A stretch of DNA of 64,000 bases from JAICMB01 sp963795935 (GCA_963795935.1 CAWCJO010000004.1:1426001-1490000); one strand, 5' to 3'. Positions 42,938 through 52,830 are shown, counted from the stretch's first letter. Numbers and translations are program-made. The notes: generated by a model not told the origin, from the letters alone.

Positions 42938-44973
42938 ATGTCGAAAATCTTCCTCTGTTTTGTCTGGCACATGCACCAGCCGTTTTACAAGAATCTCGCG
43001 ACGGGCGAATACCGCCTGCCTTGGACGCGCCTCCACGCGCTCAAGGATTACTACGGCATGGTCAAGATTCTGGACGAATTTCCAGGGATTCACCAGACGT
43101 TCAATCTGGTGCCGTCGGTGGCGCTTCAAATCCAGGATTACGCCAGCGGAGCGGCCGCCGATCCGTTTCTGCGCGTGGCCCTCACGCCGGCCGGCGATCT
43201 GACCGAAAAGGAACAGGAGTTCCTGCTCGATTATTTTTTCAATGCGTCCGCGCGCATGGTCGACCGCTTCCCGCGCTACCGGGAACTGTTCGATGCCTGG
43301 GTCGCATCGGGACGCGTCGCCAGCCGCGCGCGCCGCTTTTTTTCCCACGGCGATCTTCGCGATCTGCAAGTGCTCTCGCAACTCGCCTGGTTCGACGAGG
43401 AATTTCTGGAGCATGACGCCGCCGTCGCCGCGCTGGCGGCCAAGGGACGCGGTTACACTCGCGAAGAGCAGCGGCTCATGGGCGAAAAACAGGGCGAAAT
43501 CCTGTCACGCGTCCTGCCCGCCTACAGGGAATTCGCCGCGCGCGGGCAAATTGAGATCTCGACAACGCCGTTTTATCACCCCATCCTGCCGCTGCTGTGC
43601 GATTCCAATATCGCCGGCGTGTCCCACCCTTATGTCCCGCTGCCCAGCCGTTTTCGCTACCCGGGGGATGCCGCGGAGCAGCTCCAACGCGCCAGAGATT
43701 ACGTTACGAGGGAACTGGGCCGCGCGCCAATGGGCCTGTGGCCGTCGGAAGGCTCGGTTTCGGATGAAGCCCTTTCGCTCGCCTCCCAAGCCGGGATTTA
43801 AATGGTTGGCCGCGGATAACGGCGTACTGGCGCGCACGCTGCAGCGCGCCGCGACTCCCGACGTGGGCTATCGGCCCTACATCTGGTCGCAAGGCGGCGA
43901 TGAAATCGCGGTGGTCTTCCGCGATCATTACTTGAGCGATCTCATCGGCTTCGTTTATTCGAAGATGGGCGCGGACGAAGCCGCCGGGCACTTTCTCCAG
44001 CACATCCGCATGAATGCCGCGAATTGCGGCGACGTTCTGGTCCCCATCATCCTCGACGGCGAAAATGCCTGGGATTATTACGACCGCAACGGCCGCCCCT
44101 TTCTGCGCGAGCTGTATAAGCGGATTGCCGCGGATCCCGCAAATGCGCGCGCTCACGGTCTCGGAAGCGCTGGGCTGCGTTGAGCCCGGCCGTCTGGACC
44201 ACATCTTTCCTGGCTCCTGGATCAACGCCAATTTCGATATTTGGATCGGCGCGGCGGAAGACAATGTCGCCTGGGAGTTTCTGCTGCGCGCCCGCCAGAC
44301 CTACGACGAGCTCGCCGCCACTGTCCCCGAGGAGCGGCGCAAGCTGGCGTATGAAGAACTGCTGATCGCCGAAGGCAGCGATTGGTGCTGGTGGTACGGG
44401 CCGGAGCACGCCTCCGAGAACCGCGCCGATTTCGACCAGCTCTACCGCGAGCATCTGGCCAACGTTTATCGCGCCCTCGGCGTCCGCGCCCCGGACGAAC
44501 TGGCGCGGCCCATTCTCAAGGCCGCTCACGCGGATTTTCACGAGCCGCCGGTCAGCCCCATCCGCGCCACCATCGACGGCGAGGTCACGTCGTACTACGA
44601 GTGGATGGGGGCGGGACATTACCGGGTAGATGTACGCTCCGGCTCCATGCACGGCCGCATCCCGCTGGTCCGCGATCTGTTGTACGGCTCCGATGGAAGC
44701 CGCTTGTATTTGCGGCTGGACCTGATCGATAACGCTTCGTTCACCCAGATCCATCTCGCGACCGACAAGGTGGCCCTGCCCCTGCTGCGCAATCCCGCGA
44801 TCGAGATGGCCCGCGATAAAATCCTCGAAATCGGCATCCCGCTCGGCGCCCTGGAAGTGCAGAGCGGCGAGATGATTCGCTTCCACGTGACGCTGGTCGA
44901 CGACGGTCTGCCCCTGGACGCCATCCCGCCGCGCGGCTATATTGAATTCTCGACCGCCGACCCCACCGCGTGA
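42938..44973 (+). pseudogene. GH57-family glycoside hydrolase, two frameshifts
   Basis: The gene encodes an alpha-amylase/branching-type GH57 enzyme: motif 1 FVWHMHQPFY at the N-terminus, LVPSVALQIQDY, motif 2-like TTPFYHPILPLLCD, motif 3 GLWPSEGSVSDEA (nucleophile Glu about residue 270), and motif 4 ILDGENAWDYY with the catalytic Asp. A C-terminal beta domain follows. Two one-base breaks: near 43798, where an extra T in ATTTAAA turns AGIKWLA into a stop, and near 44150 between DPANAR and ALTVSEALG. The rest is well kept. It would act on alpha-glucans such as glycogen or maltodextrin. Confidence 0.88.
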
Positions 44974-45059
44974 GTGCGCTCCGGCATCAATATCATCGTC
45001 TCGCGGAATGCAGTTACGCAGCAGATGGCAGCCGCCGCGCATGATAGAATTTTGCATAC

Positions 45060-45524
45060 ATGACGTCAAATATAAACAGGAAGCATTCGCGGACCGTCCG
45101 GCGGCATCTCTGCTTGGCGGGCACATTAGGGTTCTGCATTTTGGGCAGCGCTTTTGCTCAAAACAAGGCCATCAACTTCACCAAGGGCATGCCCTTCAGC
45201 GAGGGGTATGTTGCCGGGAACACTCTCTACGTTGCCGGTCAGCAAGGCCCCGACTCACAAGGCAAAGTCACCGGAACCGATATCACTGTCCAAACCACAA
45301 ACGCGATTGCCGCAATCGAGAAGGTAGTCAAAAGAGCCGGCTTTCAGATGACGGACATCACGTCCGTGACCGTTTACGTCGCAGACTTGAGCGATGTTCC
45401 AAAGATGAACGACGTTTACAAGAAGCTCATGCCGGACCCGAAACCAGCGCGAGCCACGGTGCAAGTTGCGGGCTTGATCGGTGGAGCGAAGATCGAAATT
45501 TCGGCGATAGCCGTAAAGCGGTAG
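45060..45524 (+). CDS. RidA-family protein with signal peptide
   Basis: This is a 154-residue member of the YjgF/YER057c/UK114 group. The conserved core shows YVAGNTLYVAGQQGPD, VQTTNAIAAIEKVVKRAGFQ, VTVYVADLSDVPKMNDVYKK and PARATVQVAGLIGGAKIEIS; the Arg in PARATVQV is the residue needed for 2-aminoacrylate deaminase activity in RidA. A hydrophobic head (HLCLAGTLGFCILGSAFAQN) makes it an exported version; cytoplasmic RidA lacks this. Substrate is unknown. Confidence 0.88.
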   Translation: MTSNINRKHSRTVRRHLCLAGTLGFCILGSAFAQNKAINFTKGMPFSEGYVAGNTLYVAGQQGPDSQGKVTGTDITVQTTNAIAAIEKVVKRAGFQMTDITSVTVYVADLSDVPKMNDVYKKLMPDPKPARATVQVAGLIGGAKIEISAIAVKR

Positions 45525-45629
45525 CATCCGCACATCGGTTCGTGCTCGCAAAAGCAGCGGTCTGCTTCGGGCTTAACGGTTGTGCATGCCGACCTTCAAC
45601 GCTCATCTTGTAGGAGATAAGACCGGCGC

Positions 45630-45659
45630 TTGGGAGTTTCCGGCTCGCCGTTGTATAAT
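45630..45659 (+). promoter_or_regulatory. Promoter of the rimP-nusA-infB operon
   Basis: TTGGGA (45630-45635) and TATAAT (45654-45659) are 18 bp apart: a perfect -10 and a fair -35. It lies about 70 bp before rimP and just upstream of the hairpin leader. Confidence 0.7.
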
Positions 45660-45677
45660 AAAAATGTCGAGAAACCC

Positions 45678-45702
45678 AAGTGGGCGAAAGCCCACTTTTT
45701 TA
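45678..45702 (+). ncRNA. rimP-leader hairpin (terminator/attenuator-like)
   Basis: AAGTGGGC/GCCCACTT form an eight-pair stem around a GAAA tetraloop, followed by TTTTTTA. This terminator-shaped hairpin between promoter and rimP matches the rimP-leader motif described in several phyla. Because NusA itself modulates termination, feedback attenuation of the operon is the usual suggestion; it is inferred here. Confidence 0.75.
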
Positions 45703-45725
45703 TTGCTTGTGAATTGCCGCCCCGG

Positions 45726-46193
45726 ATGTCCAAGGAAGCAATCGTCAATAAAATTACGGAAATCGCCGAGCGCGCGGCCGGCCCGGAAGGGATCGAGATC
45801 GTGGACGTGCAGCTTCTGGGAGCGGGTAAGGCGCGGGTGCTTCGTATTTTTATCGACAAGCCGGAGGGCGTCTCGCACAAGGATTGCGAGTTTATGTCGC
45901 AGCAGGTGGGAACCATTCTCGATATCGAGGATGTCGTTCCGGGGGACAGCTACACGCTGGAGGTCAGCTCGCCCGGCCTGGAGCGAAAGCTCTCGAAGCC
46001 CAAGGATTTCGAGCGCTTTGCCGGCCAGAAGGCGAAGTTTCTGCTGAGGGAGCCGGTCGAGAACCAGCGCCGCTGGGAAGGAACGCTGGCGGGGTTCTCG
46101 GAGGGCCTGATCGCGCTCGAGCCGGCGCCCGGAAGGGTCATTCAATTCCCGCTCGCCCAGGTCGAAAAAGCGAACCTGAAGTTCGAGTGGTAG
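45726..46193 (+). CDS. rimP: Ribosome maturation factor RimP
   Basis: It assists 30S subunit assembly. The 155-residue protein has the N-terminal alpha/beta domain (GIEIVDVQLLGAGKARVLRI, then FIDKPEGVSHKDCEFMSQQV and DSYTLEVSSPGLERKLSKPK) and C-terminal Sm-like domain (WEGTLAGFSEGLIALEP). Start ATG 45726 gives MSKEAIVNKITEIAE. It is the first gene of the rimP-nusA-infB-ylxP-rbfA operon. Confidence 0.95.
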   Translation: MSKEAIVNKITEIAERAAGPEGIEIVDVQLLGAGKARVLRIFIDKPEGVSHKDCEFMSQQVGTILDIEDVVPGDSYTLEVSSPGLERKLSKPKDFERFAGQKAKFLLREPVENQRRWEGTLAGFSEGLIALEPAPGRVIQFPLAQVEKANLKFEW

Positions 46194-46239
46194 CGGGCGC
46201 GGAACACCATTGCCAGGACAAACGGGGAGAGAGGAAAAA

Positions 46240-47901
46240 GTGGGTAGTATTTATCAGTCCATCGAGATCTTAAGCAAGGAAAAGGGCATCGACCCTCAAA
46301 TCGTGGTTGACGCCGTCAAGGACGCCATGCTGGTGGCGGCGCGCAAGCACTTCCATACCACGGAGGATCTGATCGCCGATTTCAACAACTCCACGGGCGC
46401 GCTGGAGATTTTCGGCGTGCGTCAAGTGGTGGAGGAAGTGCAGGATTCCGGAAAAGAGATTACGCTCGCGGATGCGCTGCGCGCCGATCCGGCGGCGCAG
46501 GTCGGCTCCGTCGTACGCTTCCCCAAGCCCACCGATTCGCTCGGCCGCATCTCGGCGCAGACGGCGAAGCAGGTGATTCTTCAAAAGGTCCGCGAGGCGG
46601 AGCGCGAGACGGTCTATTCGGAGTTTTCAAACCGCGTCGGCGAGCTGGTGAATTGCGTTGTGAAGCGGGTCGAAGGCCTGGACCTGATGTGCGATCTGGG
46701 TAAGACGGAAGCCCGGCTTCCCAAGAAGGAGCAGAGCAGGCTGGAGAATTTCAGCGTCGGCGACCGCGCCCGTTGCGTGATCAAGAGCGTGGAAAAGGCC
46801 GGCAAGAACGCCGGAGTGATTGTGTCGCGCGCCGCGCCGGAGCTGGTGATGCGCCTGTTCGAGCAGGAAGTTCCCGAGATTTACGACAACACCGTCGCGA
46901 TTAAGGGTTGCGCGCGGGAAGCGGGCGAGCGCACCAAGATCGCGGTGTTCAGCCGCGACCGCGACGTGGATAGCGTGGGGGCGTGCGTGGGCATGAAGGG
47001 CATGCGCGTGCAATCCATCATCCGCGAGCTGCGCGGCGAGAAGATCGATATCATCGAATTCTCGGACGACCCGGTGGTGTTTGCAACGCACGCGCTCAGT
47101 CCCGCGAAGATTTCCCGCGTCTTCGTGGTCAACGGGAGCGAGAAACACATGGAAGTGATCGTCGACGATACGCAGCTTTCGCTCGCCATCGGCAAGAAGG
47201 GCCAGAACGTACGACTGGCGGCGAAGCTGCTGGGCTGGAAGATCGACATCAAGAGCGAGGAAGAGAAGCGGCAGGAGGCCGAGTCGGCCATGAACGCGCT
47301 GGCGCCCACGGGCGCTCCGGTCTCCATCCTGATGGAGCACAATTTATCGGAGGCGGTGGTGGAGCTGCTGGTGGGCGGCGGCATCGGCACGGTGGAGAAG
47401 CTCGGCTCCATGACGCCCGAACAGTTGGAGCTGATTCCGGGCATGGACCCCGCGACGATCGAGAAGATCTTCGGCGCGGTGAACAGCTATTACGACCAGA
47501 TCGAGGCGGGCGAGCCGCGCGCGCAAGAGGCTGCCGCGGGCGGCGTCGCGGCGGGAGACGAGATCGCGGAAGAAGCGGGCGCGGCGCGGGCCGCGGCGGA
47601 AGGCGCGGCATTGGAAGGCGCGGCATTGCAAGAGGGCGGTTCGGCTGCGGGAAGAGCGGCCGCAGCGGATGGTTCGGCACGAGAAGAAGGCGCGCCGGGC
47701 CGGGTCGCCGCGGAGGAAGAGCGCCCCAATGAAGAGCGCGGCAATGAGGAACAGCCCGCGGAGGGCGAGGAACAGGTCATGGATGCCGCCTTTGCGCATC
47801 TGTCGGTGGCGCCGTCGGAGTTGGGGAGCGCTCCGCACGCGATTTCGACGGTTGCGGAGAATGAATCTGATACGATAAAAGACTCGGAGGACGCGGGCTA
47901 A
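46240..47901 (+). CDS. nusA: Transcription termination/antitermination factor NusA
   Basis: It binds RNA polymerase and RNA to control pausing and termination. The GTG at 46240 (GSIYQSIEILSKEKG) follows a GAGAGGA ribosome site. Order: NTD (residues 1-125), S1 (NCVVKRVEGLDLMCDLGKTE), KH1/KH2 (VGACVGMKGMRVQSIIRELRGEKIDII and LSLAIGKKGQNVRLAAKLLG), then a helix-hairpin-helix unit (LGSMTPEQLELIPGMDPATI). After about residue 425 follows a 130-residue Ala/Glu/Gly-rich acidic tail, longer than in most NusA proteins. Confidence 0.96.
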   Translation: MGSIYQSIEILSKEKGIDPQIVVDAVKDAMLVAARKHFHTTEDLIADFNNSTGALEIFGVRQVVEEVQDSGKEITLADALRADPAAQVGSVVRFPKPTDSLGRISAQTAKQVILQKVREAERETVYSEFSNRVGELVNCVVKRVEGLDLMCDLGKTEARLPKKEQSRLENFSVGDRARCVIKSVEKAGKNAGVIVSRAAPELVMRLFEQEVPEIYDNTVAIKGCAREAGERTKIAVFSRDRDVDSVGACVGMKGMRVQSIIRELRGEKIDIIEFSDDPVVFATHALSPAKISRVFVVNGSEKHMEVIVDDTQLSLAIGKKGQNVRLAAKLLGWKIDIKSEEEKRQEAESAMNALAPTGAPVSILMEHNLSEAVVELLVGGGIGTVEKLGSMTPEQLELIPGMDPATIEKIFGAVNSYYDQIEAGEPRAQEAAAGGVAAGDEIAEEAGAARAAAEGAALEGAALQEGGSAAGRAAAADGSAREEGAPGRVAAEEERPNEERGNEEQPAEGEEQVMDAAFAHLSVAPSELGSAPHAISTVAENESDTIKDSEDAG

Positions 47902-47935
47902 GTCGTGTCCTGCGAGGGTGATGCAGTCTGAAACT

Positions 47936-50900
47936 ATGAAGAAAATCCGCATTAACGAGCTGGCGCGGCAGCTCGAGGTTCCCTCTCACGAGATCCTCGA
48001 AATTTTGCCCGAACTGGGAGTCAGCGAGAAGAAAACGCACTCCAGCTCTATCGACGACGACGTAGCGGAAAAAATCCGGCGGCACTACTCCGGCAATGGC
48101 GTGGCCGCCCCGGAAAGTTTGCAACGGGAGCGGACGGGTGCGCCCGAAGAGGGGGAATTCCGCCCGGAGCGGCGATCGCGTGAAGATGCGGTCGCGCGTG
48201 AAAGCGATGCCTCGTCCCTCGGGGCGGAGGCTCGATCGCGCGAAGCGGTAAACGAGCCCGCCATGGATGTGGGCGGCGAACGGCCGCCGGTTGCGGCCCC
48301 GGCCCGCACGGCCCCCGCCGCGTCGTTCACGCCTTCGGCGGCGACGCCTGGCTTGCCGGCGCCGACGAATGCTCCTGCCGCGGCGCATACAGCCGAAGAT
48401 GCCGCGGCCCTCGCAGCGACGCCGGAGGAATCCGCGCGCGCGAAACCGGCGCCGCTGCGTCCGCCTCTCTCCGCGGGAGGCCCGCCCGTGTCGCCGCCGC
48501 TGAGAACAACGGTGCAAGGGCGGCCGGCGCCGACGGGTCCCGCGCCGCGTCCGGGTCAAATCCTGTCCGGTCCGCGGCAGCCGTTACCGGCGATGCCCAG
48601 CGCGCCCCCGCCTGCAATGCCCAGCGCCATGCCGGGAACTCCGCGGCCGGCTTCTATGCCGCGTCCGCCGGCGACGAAGGCCCCGGCGGCACGGCCGGAG
48701 CAGGCGCCGCGTCCGCCAGTGGAAGCGGCCCGGGTCGGGGCTCCAGCGTCCGGCGGTCCAGCGTCGAGCGGGCCATCGTCAAGCGCTCCCTCAGTTAGCG
48801 CGCCCTCGCCCGGCGCGCCCTCACCGAACGTACCGCTGCGCCAGCAGGTCCGGCCCGGACTTGCGGGACAGCCGGCGGCGCGGCCCGTGGTTCCGCCCCG
48901 GGCCGACATGGTGGAGCGGCTGCGGCAGCAATCCCAGCCCCGGCCGATGCCCTCGGCTCCGGCGCCGCGGCCCGGCATCCCGCTGCGGCCGTCCTCGCCG
49001 ACGCCGGGCCAACCGATTTATCGCGGACCGCTGCGGCCGGGCCAGCCCGGTCCCATGCGCGGTCCCGGATTGCCCGGTCAAGGGCCGGGAGGACCCGGGG
49101 CGCGCCGCGGAGCGCGCCCGCTGCACCCGACCACCCCGGGACGTATGGAGCCAACGGCTCTGCCGACCACCGAGCAGCAGCGCCGCCATGCCGCCAAGCC
49201 GATCCCGCGCGATCGCCGCCGCGAGGAAGAAGAGGGCAAGCTGCGGCTGCCCATGCGGCGCAACGAGCCGCTGGCGCCTCCGCCCATCGACCGCGAAATT
49301 ACCGTGGCCGAAGGCATCACCGTCAAAGAGCTTTCCGAGAAGCTGGGCGTGAAGGCCAACCTCGTCATCAAGAAGCTGTTCGACCGCAAGATTTTCGCCA
49401 CCATCAACCAGACGCTCGACGTCAAGACCGCCGAGGAGATCTCGCGCGAGTTCGGCGCCTCCACCAACAAGGTCAGCTACGAACAGGAGACTTCCCAAGA
49501 GATCGAAGCGGTCGAGGTGGAGCACGATCGCGTCACGCGGCCGCCCGTGGTGACGATCATGGGCCACGTCGATCACGGCAAGACCTCGCTGCTGGACGCC
49601 ATTCGCCTCAGCGATGTCGCCGAGCACGAGGCCGGCGGGATCACGCAGCACATCGGCGCCTACCACATCGAGAAGAACGGCCATAAGATCGTCTTCATCG
49701 ACACGCCTGGTCACGAAGCGTTTACGCGCATGCGCTCGCGGGGCGCCAAGGTAACCGATATCGTGGTGCTGGTGGTGGCGGCCGACGACGGCGTGATGCC
49801 GCAGACGCTGGAAGCGATCGACCATGCCCGGGCCGCCGCCGTTCCCATCATCGTGGCGATCAACAAAGTCGACAAGCCCAACGCGCAGCCCGAGCGCATC
49901 AAACAGCAGCTTGCCGACCGCAACCTGCTGGCCGAGGACTGGGGCGGCGATACCGTCATGGTGGAGGTTTCGGCAAGGACGAAGCTGCATATAGATGAGT
50001 TGCTGGAGATGATTCTGCTGGTCGCGGACATGCAGGATTTGAAGGCGAATCCGGAGCGCCCGGCGCTCGGCACGGTGCTCGAAGCGCAGCTCGACCGCGG
50101 ACGCGGTCCGGTGGCGACGGTGATCGTCCGCAATGGAACGCTGCATATTGGCGATTATTTTATCTGCGGCTCGGTTTTCGGCAAGGTGCGCGCCATGTTC
50201 GACGATCGCGGCGCGCCCATCCGCGAAGCCGATCCCTCCATGCCGGCCGAAGTTCTGGGCCTGGAATCTCTGCCCGACGTGGGCGATTCCTTCCAGGTGG
50301 TGACGGACACCGCCAAGGCCAAGCAGATCGTCATCTACCGCGAATCGAAGGCGCGGGAGACGGCCATGGCCCGCGGGGCGCGTATGAGCCTGGAGCAACT
50401 GCACGAGCAGTTGAAAGAAGGCGAGATCAAGGAGCTGAATATCATTCTGAAGACGGACGTCGGCGGCACCGCCGAAGTGCTGTCGGAGATGATGCAGAAG
50501 CTCTCGAACGAAAAGGTCCGCATCCACGTGATTCACTCCGGCGTGGGCGCGATCAACGAAACGGACGTGCTGCTGGCGTCGGCCTCGAACGCCATCGTGA
50601 TCGGCTTCAACGTCCGGCCGGAGCGCAACGCCACCGCGCTCGCGGAGCAGGAAAAGGTCGACATCCGCCTGCACACGATCATTTACGAGCTGACGGACGA
50701 GATCAAGCGCGCCATGACGGGAATGCTGGAGCCGGTCTTCAAGGAAGTCTACCGGGGCCGCGTTTCGGTACGCGAGGTGTTCCGCATCAGCAAGGTCGGC
50801 AACGTGGCGGGCTGCATGGTTCTGGACGGGACCGTCGGCCGCGACAGCGAAATCCGGATCCTGCGCGACAACGTCGTGGTGCATACCGGCAAGATCGAAT

Positions 50901-51046
50901 CGCTACGGCGTTTCAAGAACGACGTCAGCGAAGTGAAGGCCGGATTCGAATGCGGTCTCACGGTTCATAATTACGGGGATTTGAAGCCCGGCGATGTCAT
51001 CGAAGCGTTCGCCAGAGAACGGGTGGCCCCCCAAGCCTTTGTGTGA
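47936..51046 (+). CDS. infB: Translation initiation factor IF-2
   Basis: It delivers initiator tRNA to the ribosome. Start MKKIRINELARQLEVPSHEI (ATG 47936). After an N-terminal helical unit, a roughly 400-residue linker is rich in Pro, Ala, Arg and Gly and nearly free of large hydrophobics. A second IF2-N (TVAEGITVKELSEKLGVKAN) precedes the G domain: G1 GHVDHGKTSLLD (about residue 541), G2 AGGITQHIGAY, G3 DTPGHEAF, G4 NKVDKP, G5 near SARTKL. Domains II-IV follow to the end. The length of 1036 residues is large due to the linker. Confidence 0.96.
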   Translation: MKKIRINELARQLEVPSHEILEILPELGVSEKKTHSSSIDDDVAEKIRRHYSGNGVAAPESLQRERTGAPEEGEFRPERRSREDAVARESDASSLGAEARSREAVNEPAMDVGGERPPVAAPARTAPAASFTPSAATPGLPAPTNAPAAAHTAEDAAALAATPEESARAKPAPLRPPLSAGGPPVSPPLRTTVQGRPAPTGPAPRPGQILSGPRQPLPAMPSAPPPAMPSAMPGTPRPASMPRPPATKAPAARPEQAPRPPVEAARVGAPASGGPASSGPSSSAPSVSAPSPGAPSPNVPLRQQVRPGLAGQPAARPVVPPRADMVERLRQQSQPRPMPSAPAPRPGIPLRPSSPTPGQPIYRGPLRPGQPGPMRGPGLPGQGPGGPGARRGARPLHPTTPGRMEPTALPTTEQQRRHAAKPIPRDRRREEEEGKLRLPMRRNEPLAPPPIDREITVAEGITVKELSEKLGVKANLVIKKLFDRKIFATINQTLDVKTAEEISREFGASTNKVSYEQETSQEIEAVEVEHDRVTRPPVVTIMGHVDHGKTSLLDAIRLSDVAEHEAGGITQHIGAYHIEKNGHKIVFIDTPGHEAFTRMRSRGAKVTDIVVLVVAADDGVMPQTLEAIDHARAAAVPIIVAINKVDKPNAQPERIKQQLADRNLLAEDWGGDTVMVEVSARTKLHIDELLEMILLVADMQDLKANPERPALGTVLEAQLDRGRGPVATVIVRNGTLHIGDYFICGSVFGKVRAMFDDRGAPIREADPSMPAEVLGLESLPDVGDSFQVVTDTAKAKQIVIYRESKARETAMARGARMSLEQLHEQLKEGEIKELNIILKTDVGGTAEVLSEMMQKLSNEKVRIHVIHSGVGAINETDVLLASASNAIVIGFNVRPERNATALAEQEKVDIRLHTIIYELTDEIKRAMTGMLEPVFKEVYRGRVSVREVFRISKVGNVAGCMVLDGTVGRDSEIRILRDNVVVHTGKIESLRRFKNDVSEVKAGFECGLTVHNYGDLKPGDVIEAFARERVAPQAFV

Positions 51047-51333
51047 TGCCCAGCATCGGCGTTCTCACTTTAGAACTCCATTTGCCCGATTCGCATTCGT
51101 TGAAAGAGAAACGTCACACCGTCAAGGGGCTGAAGGACCGTTTACGCACGCGGCACAACGTGGCGGTCGCCGAAATCGATTTTCAGGACGCCTGGCAGCG
51201 TTCGCTGATCTCGGCCGTGACGGTTTCAAGCGACCGCGTGCGCGCCGGCCAAGTGCTGCAGGCGGTGGAGCGCGACGCGGTCAGCTTCGCCGGTCCGAAT
51301 CTGGTGGACGTGACGCTTGAGTGGTTGGATTGA
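51046..51333 (+). CDS. ylxP: YlxP-like protein (DUF503)
   Basis: The small (95 residues) conserved protein found between infB and rbfA in many bacteria. GVLTLELHLPDSHSLKEKRH, then VKGLKDRLRTRHNVAVAEID, are diagnostic. ATG 51046 overlaps the infB stop (TGATG). Its function is unsettled, though linked to ribosome or RNA processes by position. Confidence 0.93.
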   Translation: MPSIGVLTLELHLPDSHSLKEKRHTVKGLKDRLRTRHNVAVAEIDFQDAWQRSLISAVTVSSDRVRAGQVLQAVERDAVSFAGPNLVDVTLEWLD

Positions 51334-51357
51334 AAGAGGCGTGGTTGGATTAAGGTA

Positions 51358-51750
51358 ATGGACCCTCACCGGATCGAGCGCCTCGCCGAGGCGCTGCGAG
51401 AGGAATTAAACGAGCTGATTGCCTACGAAATGTCGGACCCGCGCGTGGGAGACGTGTTCGTGAGCGAAGTGTTCGCGCCGCCGGGGAAGCGCCACGCCCA
51501 GGTGCGGGTCGGGGTTGCGCCGGGGAGCGATCCGAAGCAGGCGCTGGAGGCGTTGGAGCATGCGCGCGGTTTTCTGCGGTTGAAGCTTTCCGAACGCCTG
51601 GACACGTTTCGCATCCCGGAACTGCATTTTGAAGCGGACGTCTCGACTGCGCTGGGGGGCCGCATGGATTTTCTGTTGAGGCGCGTGCGCAAGGGTCGGC
51701 CGCGGGATACGGAGTCGCCCTCGAGCGCTCCCGAAAGCCCGGAAAAATAA
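51358..51750 (+). CDS. rbfA: Ribosome-binding factor A
   Basis: This is a 130-residue KH-type protein for 30S maturation: RIERLAEALREELNELIAYE, DPRVGDVFVSEV, and ARGFLRLKLSERLDTFRIPE followed by ELHFEADVS. An acidic Ser/Pro tail closes it. It is the last gene of the operon proper. Confidence 0.95.
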   Translation: MDPHRIERLAEALREELNELIAYEMSDPRVGDVFVSEVFAPPGKRHAQVRVGVAPGSDPKQALEALEHARGFLRLKLSERLDTFRIPELHFEADVSTALGGRMDFLLRRVRKGRPRDTESPSSAPESPEK

Positions 51751-51819
51751 TCGCGGCATGAAACACGTGGTGCTCGTACCGATTTGCAAAGATCAGGACC
51801 CGTACCGGAGGCAAAACGC

Positions 51820-52830
51820 TTGCTGACGCGCGCGGCTCGGAAAGTTACGGGCGTCGTGGTGGGTTTGTTGTTGACCGGCGCGGCGCTGGCGGGCGCGTCG
51901 AAACCGGCGGCGCCGGAGATGTCGCGAGCCGAGGGCAGCGTGGACACCATGGGGTCCGCGTTCACGATCGTGGCCTACGGCGAGGACCGGGACCGCTTGC
52001 AGTCGGCGGTGGAAGCGGGGCTGGAGGAGGCGCGCAGAATCGACCGCTTGCTCTCCAATTACCGGCCGGAAAGCGAATGGAGCCAGATCAACCGCGAAGC
52101 GGCGGACCATCCTGTCCACGTCTCCGCGGAACTTTTCAACCTGCTGGCCGATTGCGTGAAATACAGCCGCGAAAGCGAAGGAACGTTCGATATCACGGTG
52201 GGGCCTTTGATGAAAATCTGGGGCTTTTATAAAGGTAGCGGCCATCTGCCGCACCGCGCCGAGGTGATGGGGGCGCTCGATGCGGTGGGCTATAAGGGCC
52301 TGCTGCTGGACCCCGTCAATCAGACGGTGAAATTCGCGAAGAAGGGCATGGACATCGATCCCGGGGGTATCGGGAAAGGCTATGCGGTGGATAAAATCGC
52401 CGAGGTTTTGCGGGCGGAGGGCATCCGCTCCGCGCTGATCTCCGGCGGCGGGAGCAGCATTTATGCCATCGGCGCGCCTCCGCAGGACGCGCGAGGGTGG
52501 AAGGTCAATATCAAGGACCCGAAAAACACGTCGAAATCCGTCGCCGGCGCGTATTTGAAGGACGATTCGATGTCCACTTCGGGCAACTATGAGAAATTCT
52601 TTTTCGCGGAAGGCAAGCTGTGGAGTCACATTATGGACCCGCGGACAGGGTATCCGTCGGAGGGAATGCTTTCCGTCTCGATTATTACGCCCAAAACTCT
52701 CGACTCGGAGGCATGGTGCAAGCCATACTACATCTTGGGCCGCGATTGGACCCTGAAACACAAACCAAAAGATTTCCGCGTCTTCATGTGTGAAGACAGA
52801 ACGGATGTGCCATGCGCATGGCTTCCATGA
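51820..52830 (+). CDS. apbE: FAD:protein FMN transferase
   Basis: It attaches FMN to threonines of flavoproteins such as the Nqr/Rnf subunits in the envelope. The TTG start at 51820 has GGAGG 8 bases upstream and gives a clean signal peptide (ARKVTGVVVGLLLTGAALAG). ApbE motifs: SVDTMGSAFTIVAYG, ARRIDRLLSNYRPESEWSQI, FDITVGPLMKIWGFY, DIDPGGIGKGYAVDKIAEVL, ALISGGGSSIYAIG and HIMDPRTGYPSEGMLSVSII with the metal Asp. The stop overlaps the hemE start (ATGA). No target flavoprotein is in view. Confidence 0.94.
   Translation: MLTRAARKVTGVVVGLLLTGAALAGASKPAAPEMSRAEGSVDTMGSAFTIVAYGEDRDRLQSAVEAGLEEARRIDRLLSNYRPESEWSQINREAADHPVHVSAELFNLLADCVKYSRESEGTFDITVGPLMKIWGFYKGSGHLPHRAEVMGALDAVGYKGLLLDPVNQTVKFAKKGMDIDPGGIGKGYAVDKIAEVLRAEGIRSALISGGGSSIYAIGAPPQDARGWKVNIKDPKNTSKSVAGAYLKDDSMSTSGNYEKFFFAEGKLWSHIMDPRTGYPSEGMLSVSIITPKTLDSEAWCKPYYILGRDWTLKHKPKDFRVFMCEDRTDVPCAWLP

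Noticed and set aside
48821..50884. A 687-codon minus-strand frame opposite infB
   Set aside because: It is antisense to well-conserved IF-2 domains, rich in His and Arg from codon complementarity, and has no recognisable motif.
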